A DNA stretch of 43,057 bases from Pseudoruminococcus_B sp937901805 (GCA_963560245.1 CAUWNS010000015.1:1-43057); one strand, 5' to 3'; counted from the stretch's first letter, positions 15,627 to 24,295 are shown. Numbers and translations are program-made. Notes: generated by a model not told the origin, from the sequence alone.

Positions 15627-15884
15627 ATGCAGGGCCATCCACATCCCGGGCAGTCGTCCGCAAAAAAACAAAAGAGGAAACAACAGGTCCGTCTGCAGGG
15701 GCATTCAGAGCAAATGGCTGCAGTTGCCAGTACGATCGCCATTTCCCTGGCCTCCAAATCCAATAATCTGGAGCTGGAAACCCTGGTAAACCTTTTTTCC
15801 TTGATTACTCAAACCCTTCGTCTGATCCTTGCCCAGCGTGCAGTGGATGGAAAATCCGATTTATCGGACACAATTATTTTATAA
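15627..15884 (+). CDS. Small protein of unknown function downstream of sdaAA
   Basis: An 85-residue protein with a basic, polar N-terminal third (SSAKKQKRKQQVRLQ) and an amphipathic to hydrophobic helical part (LELETLVNLFSLITQTLRLI, then LAQRA). The helix resembles small clostridial proteins with an L-x-x-LG-x-TL-x-x-IAAQR ending, which I recall only as a domain of unknown function. A GGGGGAA run precedes the ATG, and a strong terminator follows 9 bases after the stop, so it closes the sda transcript. It is probably real, but no function can be suggested. Confidence 0.55.
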   Translation: MQGHPHPGQSSAKKQKRKQQVRLQGHSEQMAAVASTIAISLASKSNNLELETLVNLFSLITQTLRLILAQRAVDGKSDLSDTIIL

Positions 15885-15892
15885 AATCCCCC

Positions 15893-15924
15893 TGGAACTT
15901 TAGAATGGTTCCAGGGGGATTTCT
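15893..15924. terminator. Bidirectional terminator after the sda operon
   Basis: AAATCCCCCTGGAAC and GTTCCAGGGGGATTT are perfect 15-base arms, with TTTCT on the plus strand and TTTTAT on the minus strand. It serves both the sda operon and the convergent acyl-CoA ligase operon. Confidence 0.9.
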
Positions 15925-15941
15925 CCTTACTTATGCCATTG

Positions 15942-16634
15942 TTACTCCCCTGCCTGAAGATGCAGGCGGTGGCTTTCCACCTTGCAGAGGAAATCATAAA
16001 AGGGTTTCAGGGTCAAAAAATCCGTTTTTAGTTTCTCTGCAAGCCTGTCGGAAAAGATAAGAGGGAAGTCTTTATTCAGGCAGCCGGCATCCGCGTTTTT
16101 CCGGTTCAGCCAATTTTGCATTTCCTCCGTCTCGTCGGGGAATTTGCTGCGCTTATATAAATCCCCTTGTAGAGAAAACACCTCCGACTGTTCCAGGCAC
16201 TCTTTCGCCTTTCGGAACACCGGATCGCGGTGCAAAATCAAATCCCGGTAACTTTCCAAGGACTGACTGCTCATCTTATAATACCCGCAGCCATAGGAAA
16301 GCCCATGCTCAGAGAGATCCACATAAAACCCGGGCAGTCCGTCATAGAGCTTTTTATCCCGCATGAAAACCAGCCACATATTGGCCCGGTAGAGCATCTT
16401 ATCCTTGGAAAACCGGGTATCCCGGTATACTCGGGAGATCGTTTTCCCTGTCTTTGGCTCGGTAATCAGCATGGGATCGATTTCCCGCATTGTCTCTCCA
16501 AGCGCCATACTCAGCTCCACCAGAGGACGCTGCACCAGTTCCTCAAACTGTGCCCGGTGCTCCCGAAACCATTCGCGGCTGTTGTACATTCTGTTTTCAA
16601 AGAGAAAATCCAGTGTTTGTGCTGAAAAAGGCAT
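15942..16634 (-). CDS. DUF2461-family protein
   Basis: A 230-residue soluble protein of the DUF2461 (TIGR02453) family. Family marks are the N-terminal NSREWFREHRAQFEELV, then the RVYRDTRFSKDKMLYRANMW segment, GFYVDLSEHGLSYGCGYY and the SFLE-like SLESYRDLI. The molecular function is unknown in all members. The start codon overlaps the acyl-CoA ligase stop (TAATG) and a GGGAG site lies in the ligase's last codons, so translation is coupled. Being third in the T-box-controlled unit implies co-regulation with the ligase, which is not a known association. Confidence 0.88.
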   Translation of the reverse strand: MPFSAQTLDFLFENRMYNSREWFREHRAQFEELVQRPLVELSMALGETMREIDPMLITEPKTGKTISRVYRDTRFSKDKMLYRANMWLVFMRDKKLYDGLPGFYVDLSEHGLSYGCGYYKMSSQSLESYRDLILHRDPVFRKAKECLEQSEVFSLQGDLYKRSKFPDETEEMQNWLNRKNADAGCLNKDFPLIFSDRLAEKLKTDFLTLKPFYDFLCKVESHRLHLQAGE

Positions 16635-18298
16635 TATTCTCCCGCTTTCTGAAAATTTTCCTGCCGTATTTGCGCCCGGCGGATTTTTCCGCTGATGGTC
16701 TTGGGCAGTTCTTCCACAAATTCGACAATCCGCGGGTATTTATAGGGCGCCGTCTGTTTTTTGACATAGTTTTGGAGCTCTTTTTTTAGTTCTTCCGAGG
16801 GCTGGTATCCCCTGGTCAATACAATCGTGGCTTTGACCACCTGACCTCGGACAGGATCCGGCGCACCGGTGACTGCACATTCCAGTACGCTTGGGTGCTC
16901 CATCAGGACGCTTTCAATTTCAAAGGGGCCGATCCGGTAGCCGGACGCCTTGATGACGTCATCCGTCCGGCCGACATACCAATAATAGCCGTCCTCATCT
17001 TTCCATGCAGTATCCCCGGTGTGGTACATTCCGTCATGCCATGCGGCCTTTGTCTTCTCCTCATCCCGGTAATATCCCATGAACAGGCCCACCTGCTTTT
17101 TCCCTTCTTCGGTGCGCACGACAATCTCGCCGACTTCGCCCGGAGAGACGCTGTTTCCATCCTCATCCACCAGATCCACATGGTACATCGGAGAGGGTTT
17201 CCCCATGGAACCGGGTTTCGGCTCCATCCCTTTCAGGTTGGCAAGCAGCAAGGTCGTCTCCGTCTGGCCGAACCCCTCCATCAGTTTCAGGCCGGTATAT
17301 TCCTGGAAACGGTGGTAGACCTCAGGATTGAGAGCCTCTCCCGCGATATTCGCATAGCGGACGCTGGAAAAATCATGCCCTTCCATCCCCTCTTTGATAA
17401 AAAAGCGGAAAATTGTCGGGGGTGCACAGAAGGTGGAAATCCGGTATTTTTCAATCAGACGCAGCAGATCTGCCGCCACAAACTTTTCAAAATCATAGAC
17501 GAAGATCGTGGAGCCGACGATCCACTGTCCATAGAGCTTGCCCCAGGCCGCCTTGCCCCAGCCGGTCTCAGAAACGGTCAGGTGCATCTCTCCCGGTTCC
17601 TCGGTATGCCAGTGGCGGGCTGTGATGATATGTCCCAGCGAATAAGTGTGATCGTGCATGACCATCTTTGGATATCCGGTCGTCCCGGAGGTGAAATAGA
17701 TCAGGAACGGATCGGCAGCTTTTGTTTCCCTGCGGGCAAACGTATCCGGATATTCTTTGAGCTTTTCATCAAAGTTTATCCAGCCTTCCCGTTCTCCGCC
17801 TCGTACCAGAAATTTCGTAGAAAAGGTCGGGCATTCCGGCTGTGCCTGTTCCACATGCTCGGAAACCTCCCCTTCCCCGGTACAGACAATTGCAACCGCA
17901 TCCGCGGCGTTAAACCGGTACACAAAATCTTTTTTCGTCAGCAGATGGGTGGCGGGAATGACCACCGCGCCGATTTTATTGAGTGCAACCAGCGTATACC
18001 AGTACTGGTAGTGGCGCTTGAGCACCACGATCACCTTATCCCCTTTTTTGATCCCAAAATCAGTAAACATATTTGCCGCCTGATTGCTCAATCTGCTCAT
18101 CTGTGCAAAGGTAAATTCTGCGGTTTCCCCTTCCTCGTTACACCAGACAAGCGCTCTCTGATCCGGCGTTTCCTCTGCACGGGCGTCTACCACATCATAT
18201 CCAAAATTATAATTCTCCGGATAGTGGAGTTCAAAACGATTGAGGATACCGTCCTCATCAAACCCCTCCGTGCAAAACCTCTGATAAAATTCACTCAT
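16634..18298 (-). CDS. Acyl-CoA synthetase (AMP-forming, acetyl/medium-chain type)
   Basis: A 554-residue ATP-dependent acid:CoA ligase that activates a carboxylic acid through an acyl-adenylate. The phosphate loop is YFTSGTTGYPKM at 201-212, then AGEALNPEV at about 319-327 and GFGQTE at 342-347. The YHTGDTAW hinge lies at 425-432, GRTDDVIKASGYRIGPFEIE at 443-462, and the catalytic Lys538 is in PKTISGKIRR. The AGE-LNPEV and GQTE pattern is that of the medium-chain/branched acyl group rather than housekeeping acetyl-CoA synthetase. ATG 18298 follows GGAGGG. It starts 4 bases after the XRE-cupin gene and shares its T-box leader, so expression should rise when the sensed tRNA is uncharged. Confidence 0.92.
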   Translation of the reverse strand: MSEFYQRFCTEGFDEDGILNRFELHYPENYNFGYDVVDARAEETPDQRALVWCNEEGETAEFTFAQMSRLSNQAANMFTDFGIKKGDKVIVVLKRHYQYWYTLVALNKIGAVVIPATHLLTKKDFVYRFNAADAVAIVCTGEGEVSEHVEQAQPECPTFSTKFLVRGGEREGWINFDEKLKEYPDTFARRETKAADPFLIYFTSGTTGYPKMVMHDHTYSLGHIITARHWHTEEPGEMHLTVSETGWGKAAWGKLYGQWIVGSTIFVYDFEKFVAADLLRLIEKYRISTFCAPPTIFRFFIKEGMEGHDFSSVRYANIAGEALNPEVYHRFQEYTGLKLMEGFGQTETTLLLANLKGMEPKPGSMGKPSPMYHVDLVDEDGNSVSPGEVGEIVVRTEEGKKQVGLFMGYYRDEEKTKAAWHDGMYHTGDTAWKDEDGYYWYVGRTDDVIKASGYRIGPFEIESVLMEHPSVLECAVTGAPDPVRGQVVKATIVLTRGYQPSEELKKELQNYVKKQTAPYKYPRIVEFVEELPKTISGKIRRAQIRQENFQKAGE

Positions 18299-18302
18299 TC
18301 CC

Positions 18303-18887
18303 TTAACCCTCCTGTTTCTCCTGCGGTTTGAGCACAACCGCCATAAAGGTGCATGGTTTCCCGCCTGTTGCGATCATACCGTGCCCATGGCCGGAATCGT
18401 AATAAATGCAGTCGCCTTCGTTCAATATCTCAATATGATCCTCCATCGCAACCTTGAGCTGCCCTTCCAGGATATAGTCAAATTCCTGCCCTTCATGATG
18501 GGAGAGGCGGATGGTCTGATCCTGTTCCTCCTCCCGGTATGGAGCCGTAACGATAAACGGTTCCGCCGTCTTCTCTTTGAACAGATGGGCAATGTGCAGA
18601 TACTCAAACCCGGCGCGGCGCTTGATGGGAATCCCCTGTCCTTTGCGCGTAATGGTATAAAAAGAGAGTTTGGGAGGCTCCCCGGTCAACAGCTCGACAA
18701 TGTCAACCCCAAAGCGCTCCGCACATTTATAAAGGAAAGTAAAAGAAAAGTCGCTGTTCCCTTCTTCGGCGTCCTGGTATTCCCTGACAGAAGTTTCTGT
18801 AACAGCCGCCATCTCTTCCTCAGAAATCTCCAAAATTTCCCGCAAGGCCCGAATCCGCTCCGCAATTTCCGTTATTTTTCCGTTCAC
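18303..18887 (-). CDS. XRE-family transcriptional regulator with C-terminal cupin domain
   Basis: A 194-residue regulator. The N-terminal XRE helix-turn-helix spans about 5-65 (IRALREILEISEEEMAAVTE, then YKCAERFGVDIVELLTG). The C-terminal cupin spans about 110-185, with candidate metal ligands in LSHHEGQEFDY and SGHGHGM. The start is the GTG at 18887: GGAGGAG sits 7 bases before it, directly after the T-box terminator. The longer ATG frame from 19010 would run through the T-box itself and is rejected. This regulator/acyl-CoA ligase pair recurs in Clostridia as far as I recall. The cupin may bind the acid or acyl-CoA. It could repress its own operon or act elsewhere. Confidence 0.88.
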   Translation of the reverse strand: MNGKITEIAERIRALREILEISEEEMAAVTETSVREYQDAEEGNSDFSFTFLYKCAERFGVDIVELLTGEPPKLSFYTITRKGQGIPIKRRAGFEYLHIAHLFKEKTAEPFIVTAPYREEEQDQTIRLSHHEGQEFDYILEGQLKVAMEDHIEILNEGDCIYYDSGHGHGMIATGGKPCTFMAVVLKPQEKQEG

Positions 18888-18913
18888 AGAAATCTCCTCC
18901 TGTTTTAAAATAT

Positions 18914-18953
18914 AAAAACCCGTCCCACACCTGATACAAGTATGGGACGGGTT
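18914..18953 (-). terminator. T-box-controlled terminator
   Basis: On the minus strand, ACCCGTCCCA and TGGGACGGGT form a long hairpin followed by TTTTTAT. It lies between the T-box motif and the regulator's ribosome site, and its 5' arm can instead pair with T-box sequence to form the antiterminator. Confidence 0.88.
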
Positions 18954-19199
18954 ATGAATTCTCATTCCCGCGGTACCACCCAAATTGCACTTTTGACAAG
19001 TGCCGCTCAAGGCTCCAACAAGCCTTTGGCCTTAACGCGGCCGCTACGGAGGCGCTTACTGGGCGGTTGCCGTTCAGCCCCCGGCTAAAGAGTGATTCGA
19101 AAAGGGGCGTTTTTACCGGCTCGCACCAAACCACCGGTTCTCTGAAAAAAGGCGATTCCTTTTCCTGTCTCTGTCACTGCCATTGTGGGCTATCGATTT
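18914..19199 (-). ncRNA. T-box riboswitch leader, probably isoleucine tRNA-specific
   Basis: This is a complete T-box leader. The canonical 14-base T-box GGGTGGTACCGCGG is at 18968-18981 (complement), with the terminator just downstream and a consensus promoter just upstream. Stem I is recognisable. GAAAAGG (19158-19164) pairs with CCTTTTC (19099-19105), the distal part carries CAGAGAACCGG and GGTGCGAGCCGG, and the specifier loop reads CGAATCACTC. In-register specifier AUC (19094-19096) followed by A indicates isoleucine; UCA (19093-19095, serine) is the alternative. The T-box bulge is UGGU (18975-18978), which pairs with a discriminator A. Bacterial tRNA-Ile has A73 and tRNA-Ser has G73, which favours isoleucine. 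Uncharged tRNA should turn on the downstream regulator and acyl-CoA ligase. Confidence 0.92.
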
Positions 19200-19205
19200 T
19201 TTCTC

Positions 19206-19234
19206 ATCTTAACGCCGCAGAGCAAAAATGTCAA
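19206..19234 (-). promoter_or_regulatory. Promoter of the T-box operon
   Basis: On the minus strand, a perfect TTGACA (19229-19234), a 17-base spacer and TAAGAT (19206-19211). The -35 box includes the TGA stop of the upstream phosphatase gene. Confidence 0.75.
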
Positions 19235-19884
19235 GCATTTTGGATAATTTTTTTCAGTTCCTGTGCATCATGTGCAAGGAAATCCGCGCCGTTTTCGGCA
19301 AGTTCCGCCTCTTCCCGGAATCCCCAGGTCACGCCAATCCCAAGGACATGCAGGTTCTTTGCAGTCAGCATATCCACTCCGGAATCCCCGACAAACAGGC
19401 AGGATTCCCTTTCCGCTTTCATCTGCGCAATCGCATAATTGGCCTGGGCGGGATCCGGCTTTGTGGGAAACTGCGCGCGGTTGCCAAGCACCACGGAAAA
19501 CGTATGCCCTGCAAATAGGCGCTCTACAATCTGCACGACAAATTCATGCGGCTTATTCGAGAGCACGGCTGTCTGGATTCCCTGCCCTGCAAGCCAGGCG
19601 AGCAATTCCGGGATACCCGGATAGGCACGGGTTTTATCAAAACAGTGCGCATCGTAGTAAACATTGAAATCCGCTTTGACCGCTGCAAAATTTTCCGGGG
19701 TATTGTGCTCTCCCAGCGCGCGCTCTACCAGTTTATTTGCGCCATTCCCAACAAAATAGCGGTATTTTTCCACCGGATGCGTTGCAAAGCCATGTTTTTG
19801 CAGTGCATAATTGGTGGCGCCCGCCAAATCCTCCAGCGAATTTATCAGCGTCCCATCCAAATCAAAAATCACAGTTTTCTTCAT
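19231..19884 (-). CDS. HAD-superfamily phosphatase, phosphoglycolate phosphatase-like
   Basis: A 217-residue HAD-IA phosphatase. The nucleophile motif FDLDGTL has Asp8/Asp10, a helical cap follows (LEDLAGATNYALQKHGF), motif II is AVLSNKPH, motif III is the Lys in TKPDP, and motif IV is GDSGVDMLTA. This combination matches phosphoglycolate/pyrophosphate phosphatases (Gph/PpaX). ATG 19884 follows GGGGGA. The gene is 76 bases after polC with no terminator between, so it is probably the last gene of the long pyrH-polC operon. Its stop codon lies within the -35 box of the T-box promoter. The exact substrate is uncertain. Confidence 0.9.
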   Translation of the reverse strand: MKKTVIFDLDGTLINSLEDLAGATNYALQKHGFATHPVEKYRYFVGNGANKLVERALGEHNTPENFAAVKADFNVYYDAHCFDKTRAYPGIPELLAWLAGQGIQTAVLSNKPHEFVVQIVERLFAGHTFSVVLGNRAQFPTKPDPAQANYAIAQMKAERESCLFVGDSGVDMLTAKNLHVLGIGVTWGFREEAELAENGADFLAHDAQELKKIIQNA

Positions 19885-19960
19885 AAGGAATCCCCCATAT
19901 CCTCTTTTCCGTCCACACGCAAAACAGCGCGGAGAATCCTCCATCCCGCACTGTCGGCCG

Positions 19961-22900
19961 TTAAAAAAATGTCATCTGGCTGCTCTTTGGCAAATCCCCG
20001 AATACACCGGCATCTTCCAGAATCTGAATGACACCTTTTCCAACGCCTGCACGGGTGCTCACCTCATCGCAGGAGATGTATTCGCCCTGCTTTCCGGCCT
20101 GGGCCAAACTCTGGGCCGCCGCCAGTCCTAGCCCTTTCAGGGCGTTAAAGGGCAGGCGGATTTTTCCATCCTCGATCTGGTAAACGGAGGCGTCGGACTT
20201 GTACAGATCCACGGGCAGAAATTCAAACCCACGGCAGAGCATCTCATTGATAATTTGCAGGGTCGTGTATTGATCTTCCTCTTTTGCCGTGCGTTCATTG
20301 CCCTTGGCTTTGAGGGCGTCCATCTTCATGCGGACATTTGCTTTCCCGCGGACAGCCGCCTCTGCGTCAATGTCCTCCCCGCGAACAGTAAAGAAAGCCG
20401 CATAATACTCCAGCGGTTTATGGACTTTATACCATCCGAGCCGGATGGCCGCAATCACATAGGCAGCCGCATGCGCTTTTGGGAACATGTATTTGATTTT
20501 CAGGCAGCTGTCAATATACCATTGCGGGACATCGTGCTCTTTCATTGCCTGAATATGTTCCTCTGTCAAAAGCTTCGGCGCTTTGCCCTTACGGGTGATT
20601 TCCATAATCTTGAAAGCCATGCTCGGATCCAGTCCCTTATAGATCAGGGTTGTCATAATACTGTCGCGCGTCCCGATGACATGCCCGATATCGCAGGTGC
20701 CGGATTTGATCAAATCCTGTGCATTGCCCAGCCAGACATCCGTTCCGTGGGACAACCCGGAGATCTGGAGCAAATCGGAAAAGCATTTCGGCTGGCAGTC
20801 TACCAGCATCTGGCGGACAAAATTGGTGCCCATTTCCGGCAGGGAGAGGGTGCCCGTCTGGCTCCCAATTTCCTCCGGCGTTACGCCGAGCGCCTCTGTG
20901 CTCGTGAACAGGCTCATGACCTCCGGATCGCTCATAGAAACGGAGGTGACCGGAATCCCGGTCATGTTTTCCAAATGTTTATACAGGGTCGGGACATCGT
21001 GTCCCAGAATATCCAGCTTCAAAATGGTATCGTGCAGGGAATGGAAGTCAAAATGCGTGGTGACAATATCGGAATCCACAGAATCCGCCGGATGCTGTAC
21101 CGGGGTAAAATCATAGACTTCATAATCGCTCGGCACAACGACCATGCCGCCCGGATGCTGACCGGTCGTCCGCTTGACGCCGGTGCAGCCAATTGTCAGG
21201 CGGTTTTCCTCCGCCCTATGGACGACTTTTCCCTTCTCTTCCAGATACTTTTTCACATACCCGTACGCAGTTTTATCCGCAACGCTTGCAATTGTCCCCG
21301 CCTTGAACACGTGGTCGGAACCAAAGAGTTCCTCCGTGTATTTGTGAGCGGTTCCCTGATAATCCCCGGAGAAGTTGAGGTCAATATCCGGAGATTTATC
21401 CCCATGGAACCCCAGGAAGGTTTCAAACGGGATATCGTGCCCGTCGCGGTTCATCGGCGTCCCGCAATCGGGGCAGTCTTTGGGCGGCAGGTCAAACCCT
21501 GAGCCAACGCTTCCGTCCATGATAAATTCGCTGTGCTTGCAGTTGGGGCAGACATAGTGAGGCGCTAGCGGGTTTACCTCAGAAATCCCCGCCATAATCG
21601 CAACAAATGAGGAGCCGACCGATCCACGCGAACCGACCAGATATCCGTCGCTCTCCGACTTTGCCACCAGTTTCTGCGCAATGATGTAGAGCACGGCAAA
21701 CCCATGCTTGATAATGGAATCCAGTTCTTTGGAAAGGCGGTTCGCCACATATTCCGGAACCGGATCGCCATAAATCTCTTTCGCACGGTTCCAGGTAATG
21801 CGCTGGAGTTCCTCCTCTGAGCCTTCAATGGTCGGAGTATATGTTCCCATCGGAAACGGGCGGATATCTTCAATCTGATCCGCAATATGGTTCGTATTGG
21901 TGATGACAATCTCTTTTGCCTTTTCTTCCCCAAGATAGGAAAATTCCTCCAGCATTTCATCCGTTGTTCTAAAGAACAGCGGGGGCTGGTTCGCCGCATC
22001 CCGGAAGCCCTGGCCGGACATCAGGATTTCGCGGAAAATGGCGTCTTTCTCATCCATAAAATGGACATCGCAGGTCGCCACTACCGGAATGCCGAGTTTT
22101 TCCCCCAGACGCACAATGGTCCGGTTCATCTCCTGGATAGCGCGCTCATCCGGAACCAGTCCTTCCCGAACCATGAACAGGTTGTTCGCCACAGGCTGGA
22201 TTTCCAAAAAGTCATAGAACTTTGCAATCGCGCACAAATCCCCCCAGCTTTTCCCGTTGAGCACGGCGCGGTACAACTCCCCGCTTTCACAGGCAGAACC
22301 GACAAGAAGACCCTCCCGCAAATTTTCCAGTTCACTGCGGGGAATCCTCGGCTTTTTATAAAAATACTTCAGGTGGGAATAGGAGATGAGTTTATAGAGG
22401 TTTTTCAATCCCTTTTGATTTTTGACAAGCAGGATCATATGGTAGGGGCGCTGGGTCTTATAATCTCCGCTGGAAAGCGCCTTGTTAATCTCATCCACAG
22501 AGGCAATCCCTTTATCTTTGAGCTTGGAGAGCATATCCAGGAACACCTTGGCAGTGACCTCTGCATCATCGCAGGCACGGTGATGATGAAACGGACCGAC
22601 CTTCAAATGATTGACTAGTGTATCCAATTTATAATTTTTCAGCCCGGGATATAAAGCCTTTGCAGCAACCAGGGTATCTACATGGCTGTAGGAATACTCC
22701 ATCCCGCAGCGGGCTGCCGCCGCCCGGATAAACCCGGTATCAAAATCCGCATTGTGGGCGACTAAAACTGCGTCCTGTCCAATAAAATCATAGAACTGCC
22801 GAAGAGCTTCCGCTTCCTTCGGCGCATCTTTGACCATTTCATCGGTAATTCCAGTCAAATCCACAATTTTTGCGGGAATCATCTTTTCCGGGTTCACAAA

Positions 22901-24295
22901 GATATTAAACCGTTCCAGAATTTCCCCGTTTTTGACGCGGACAGCACCGATTTCCGTTATCCGTTCAGACAGGGCGTTCAAACCGGTGGTTTCAATATCA
23001 AACACAACAAATTCCCCATCAATGGACATCATGCTCGTCCCTTTGAACGAGGGAATCATGTCATTGACATAATACGCTTCCACCCCGTAGAGGACTTTGA
23101 ACTCCCCGCCCTTTTTACGGATTTCATCTACTGCGTTCATCGCCTCTGGGAACGCCTGCACCACGCCGTGATCGGTGATGGCAACCGCCTTGTGTCCGAA
23201 GGAATAGGCGCGCTTTACCAGCTTTTCTGCCGGCGTCATGGCGTCAAGTGCGGACATATTGGTATGCAAATGCAGCTCTACCCGCTTTTCTTCGCTGGTA
23301 TCTTTGCGTTCCACCTTTTTTACCAAACAGATATCATAGGGACGGATGGAAATCTCCCGGTCGTATTTGTCATAGGAGACGTCGCCTCGGACGACCAGGG
23401 TATCCCCTTTGGACAGTTCGTCATAAAGATCCGCTTCATCCTTATTGCAGATCACCTTGAGATTGTTGGAATTTGTGTAATCCGTAATGGAAAAGGTGAA
23501 AATCACCTTGGATTCATCTCTGGTCGTCCTGCGTTCTATAGCAAACAGATCGCCCCATACGGCAACCCGCCCGCTCATCTCATTAATCTGGTTGAGAGGG
23601 GTCGGCTTGTCTTTAATCGGCCGTCCGGTCAAAACAGAGAGAGAATCCGGCTCAAAGGGGAGATCACTGATATCAAAGGAAATTTTTCCGATTTTCGTCT
23701 CTTTTTTTGCCTTTTTCCCGCTGCCCCCCTTAGAAACCGATGCAGCAGCCACTACCGGCGTCTCCGCTTTTGGAGCGGAAGAGAGAATTTCGCGGTACTG
23801 TTCCTCATTTGGATCCAGCGCCCGTACCCCATCAAAGGAAACAGAAAGGGTTTTACTGAATTCCTCTCGCACAATCGCCTCAATTTCCCTGTCGCAGCCA
23901 TGCTGAGTCAATATCTCATATCCCCCATGGGAAAGCCCGATCACAAGGGAATCCTCTCCGAGTGTAATTGAAGCATCCTCTAAAAAACCATTGACAATTT
24001 TATTACGGTTTTTCAGTTCGCAGAAAATCTCGCTGAAATACCCCTCTGTCAGCTGATCCGGCCGGTACTTGGGAAAAATATGGACAGAGGACAGCCCGAG
24101 CGCGGCAGATAATGCGCGCTCAAGCTGTCCCAGTTTTGCTTTTTCCAACAGCGAAGGGAAAACCGTCGTAATTTCCATCGCCGCTCGTTCTTGCTCATAT
24201 GTAATAGACAAAATTTGCGCGCCCTGAGCACAGGAGCTCACTTCCTGTGCATCAAGATACACGCCGAACAGTTCCAAAAAATCTTTTCTGTGCAA
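19961..24295 (-). CDS. polC: DNA polymerase III alpha subunit, Gram-positive PolC type
   Basis: The 1444-residue replicative polymerase of low-GC Gram-positives. The order is an N-terminal PolC-specific region, an OB fold (about 220-310), and a PHP domain (VELHLHTNMSALDAM) with an inserted DEDDh proofreading exonuclease (VVFDIETTGL, HNADFDTGFI and HHRACDDAE). The rest of the PHP domain follows. The polymerase zinc site is CPNC...CPDC and the catalytic aspartates are in SPDIDLNFSGDYQ. ISGLSHGTDVW and a C-terminal helix-hairpin-helix region come last. The start is a TTG at 24295 with a G-rich upstream region (GGGGAATCGGGG); no better ATG precedes the N-terminal domain, so the start is moderately sure. 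It lies 15 bases after ispG. Confidence 0.97.
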   Translation of the reverse strand: MHRKDFLELFGVYLDAQEVSSCAQGAQILSITYEQERAAMEITTVFPSLLEKAKLGQLERALSAALGLSSVHIFPKYRPDQLTEGYFSEIFCELKNRNKIVNGFLEDASITLGEDSLVIGLSHGGYEILTQHGCDREIEAIVREEFSKTLSVSFDGVRALDPNEEQYREILSSAPKAETPVVAAASVSKGGSGKKAKKETKIGKISFDISDLPFEPDSLSVLTGRPIKDKPTPLNQINEMSGRVAVWGDLFAIERRTTRDESKVIFTFSITDYTNSNNLKVICNKDEADLYDELSKGDTLVVRGDVSYDKYDREISIRPYDICLVKKVERKDTSEEKRVELHLHTNMSALDAMTPAEKLVKRAYSFGHKAVAITDHGVVQAFPEAMNAVDEIRKKGGEFKVLYGVEAYYVNDMIPSFKGTSMMSIDGEFVVFDIETTGLNALSERITEIGAVRVKNGEILERFNIFVNPEKMIPAKIVDLTGITDEMVKDAPKEAEALRQFYDFIGQDAVLVAHNADFDTGFIRAAAARCGMEYSYSHVDTLVAAKALYPGLKNYKLDTLVNHLKVGPFHHHRACDDAEVTAKVFLDMLSKLKDKGIASVDEINKALSSGDYKTQRPYHMILLVKNQKGLKNLYKLISYSHLKYFYKKPRIPRSELENLREGLLVGSACESGELYRAVLNGKSWGDLCAIAKFYDFLEIQPVANNLFMVREGLVPDERAIQEMNRTIVRLGEKLGIPVVATCDVHFMDEKDAIFREILMSGQGFRDAANQPPLFFRTTDEMLEEFSYLGEEKAKEIVITNTNHIADQIEDIRPFPMGTYTPTIEGSEEELQRITWNRAKEIYGDPVPEYVANRLSKELDSIIKHGFAVLYIIAQKLVAKSESDGYLVGSRGSVGSSFVAIMAGISEVNPLAPHYVCPNCKHSEFIMDGSVGSGFDLPPKDCPDCGTPMNRDGHDIPFETFLGFHGDKSPDIDLNFSGDYQGTAHKYTEELFGSDHVFKAGTIASVADKTAYGYVKKYLEEKGKVVHRAEENRLTIGCTGVKRTTGQHPGGMVVVPSDYEVYDFTPVQHPADSVDSDIVTTHFDFHSLHDTILKLDILGHDVPTLYKHLENMTGIPVTSVSMSDPEVMSLFTSTEALGVTPEEIGSQTGTLSLPEMGTNFVRQMLVDCQPKCFSDLLQISGLSHGTDVWLGNAQDLIKSGTCDIGHVIGTRDSIMTTLIYKGLDPSMAFKIMEITRKGKAPKLLTEEHIQAMKEHDVPQWYIDSCLKIKYMFPKAHAAAYVIAAIRLGWYKVHKPLEYYAAFFTVRGEDIDAEAAVRGKANVRMKMDALKAKGNERTAKEEDQYTTLQIINEMLCRGFEFLPVDLYKSDASVYQIEDGKIRLPFNALKGLGLAAAQSLAQAGKQGEYISCDEVSTRAGVGKGVIQILEDAGVFGDLPKSSQMTFF

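Noticed and set aside
16895..18331. 478-codon plus-strand open frame
   Set aside because: It lies wholly antisense to the acyl-CoA ligase, has no ribosome site, and the peptide has no recognisable domain. It is a shadow frame.
18888..19010. N-terminal extension of the XRE-cupin protein to an ATG at 19010
   Set aside because: The extension translates the T-box and terminator. The GTG at 18887 has a GGAGGAG site and gives the normal domain start.
19093..19095. Serine (UCA) as the T-box specifier
   Set aside because: It fits GAA plus a triplet, but the following base would be C, and the T-box UGGU pairs with A73 while bacterial tRNA-Ser has G73. Kept only as the second choice.
20255..21502. 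415-codon plus-strand open frame
   Set aside because: Antisense to polC, which is certain from many motifs; the peptide is Arg/His-rich as usual for shadow frames.
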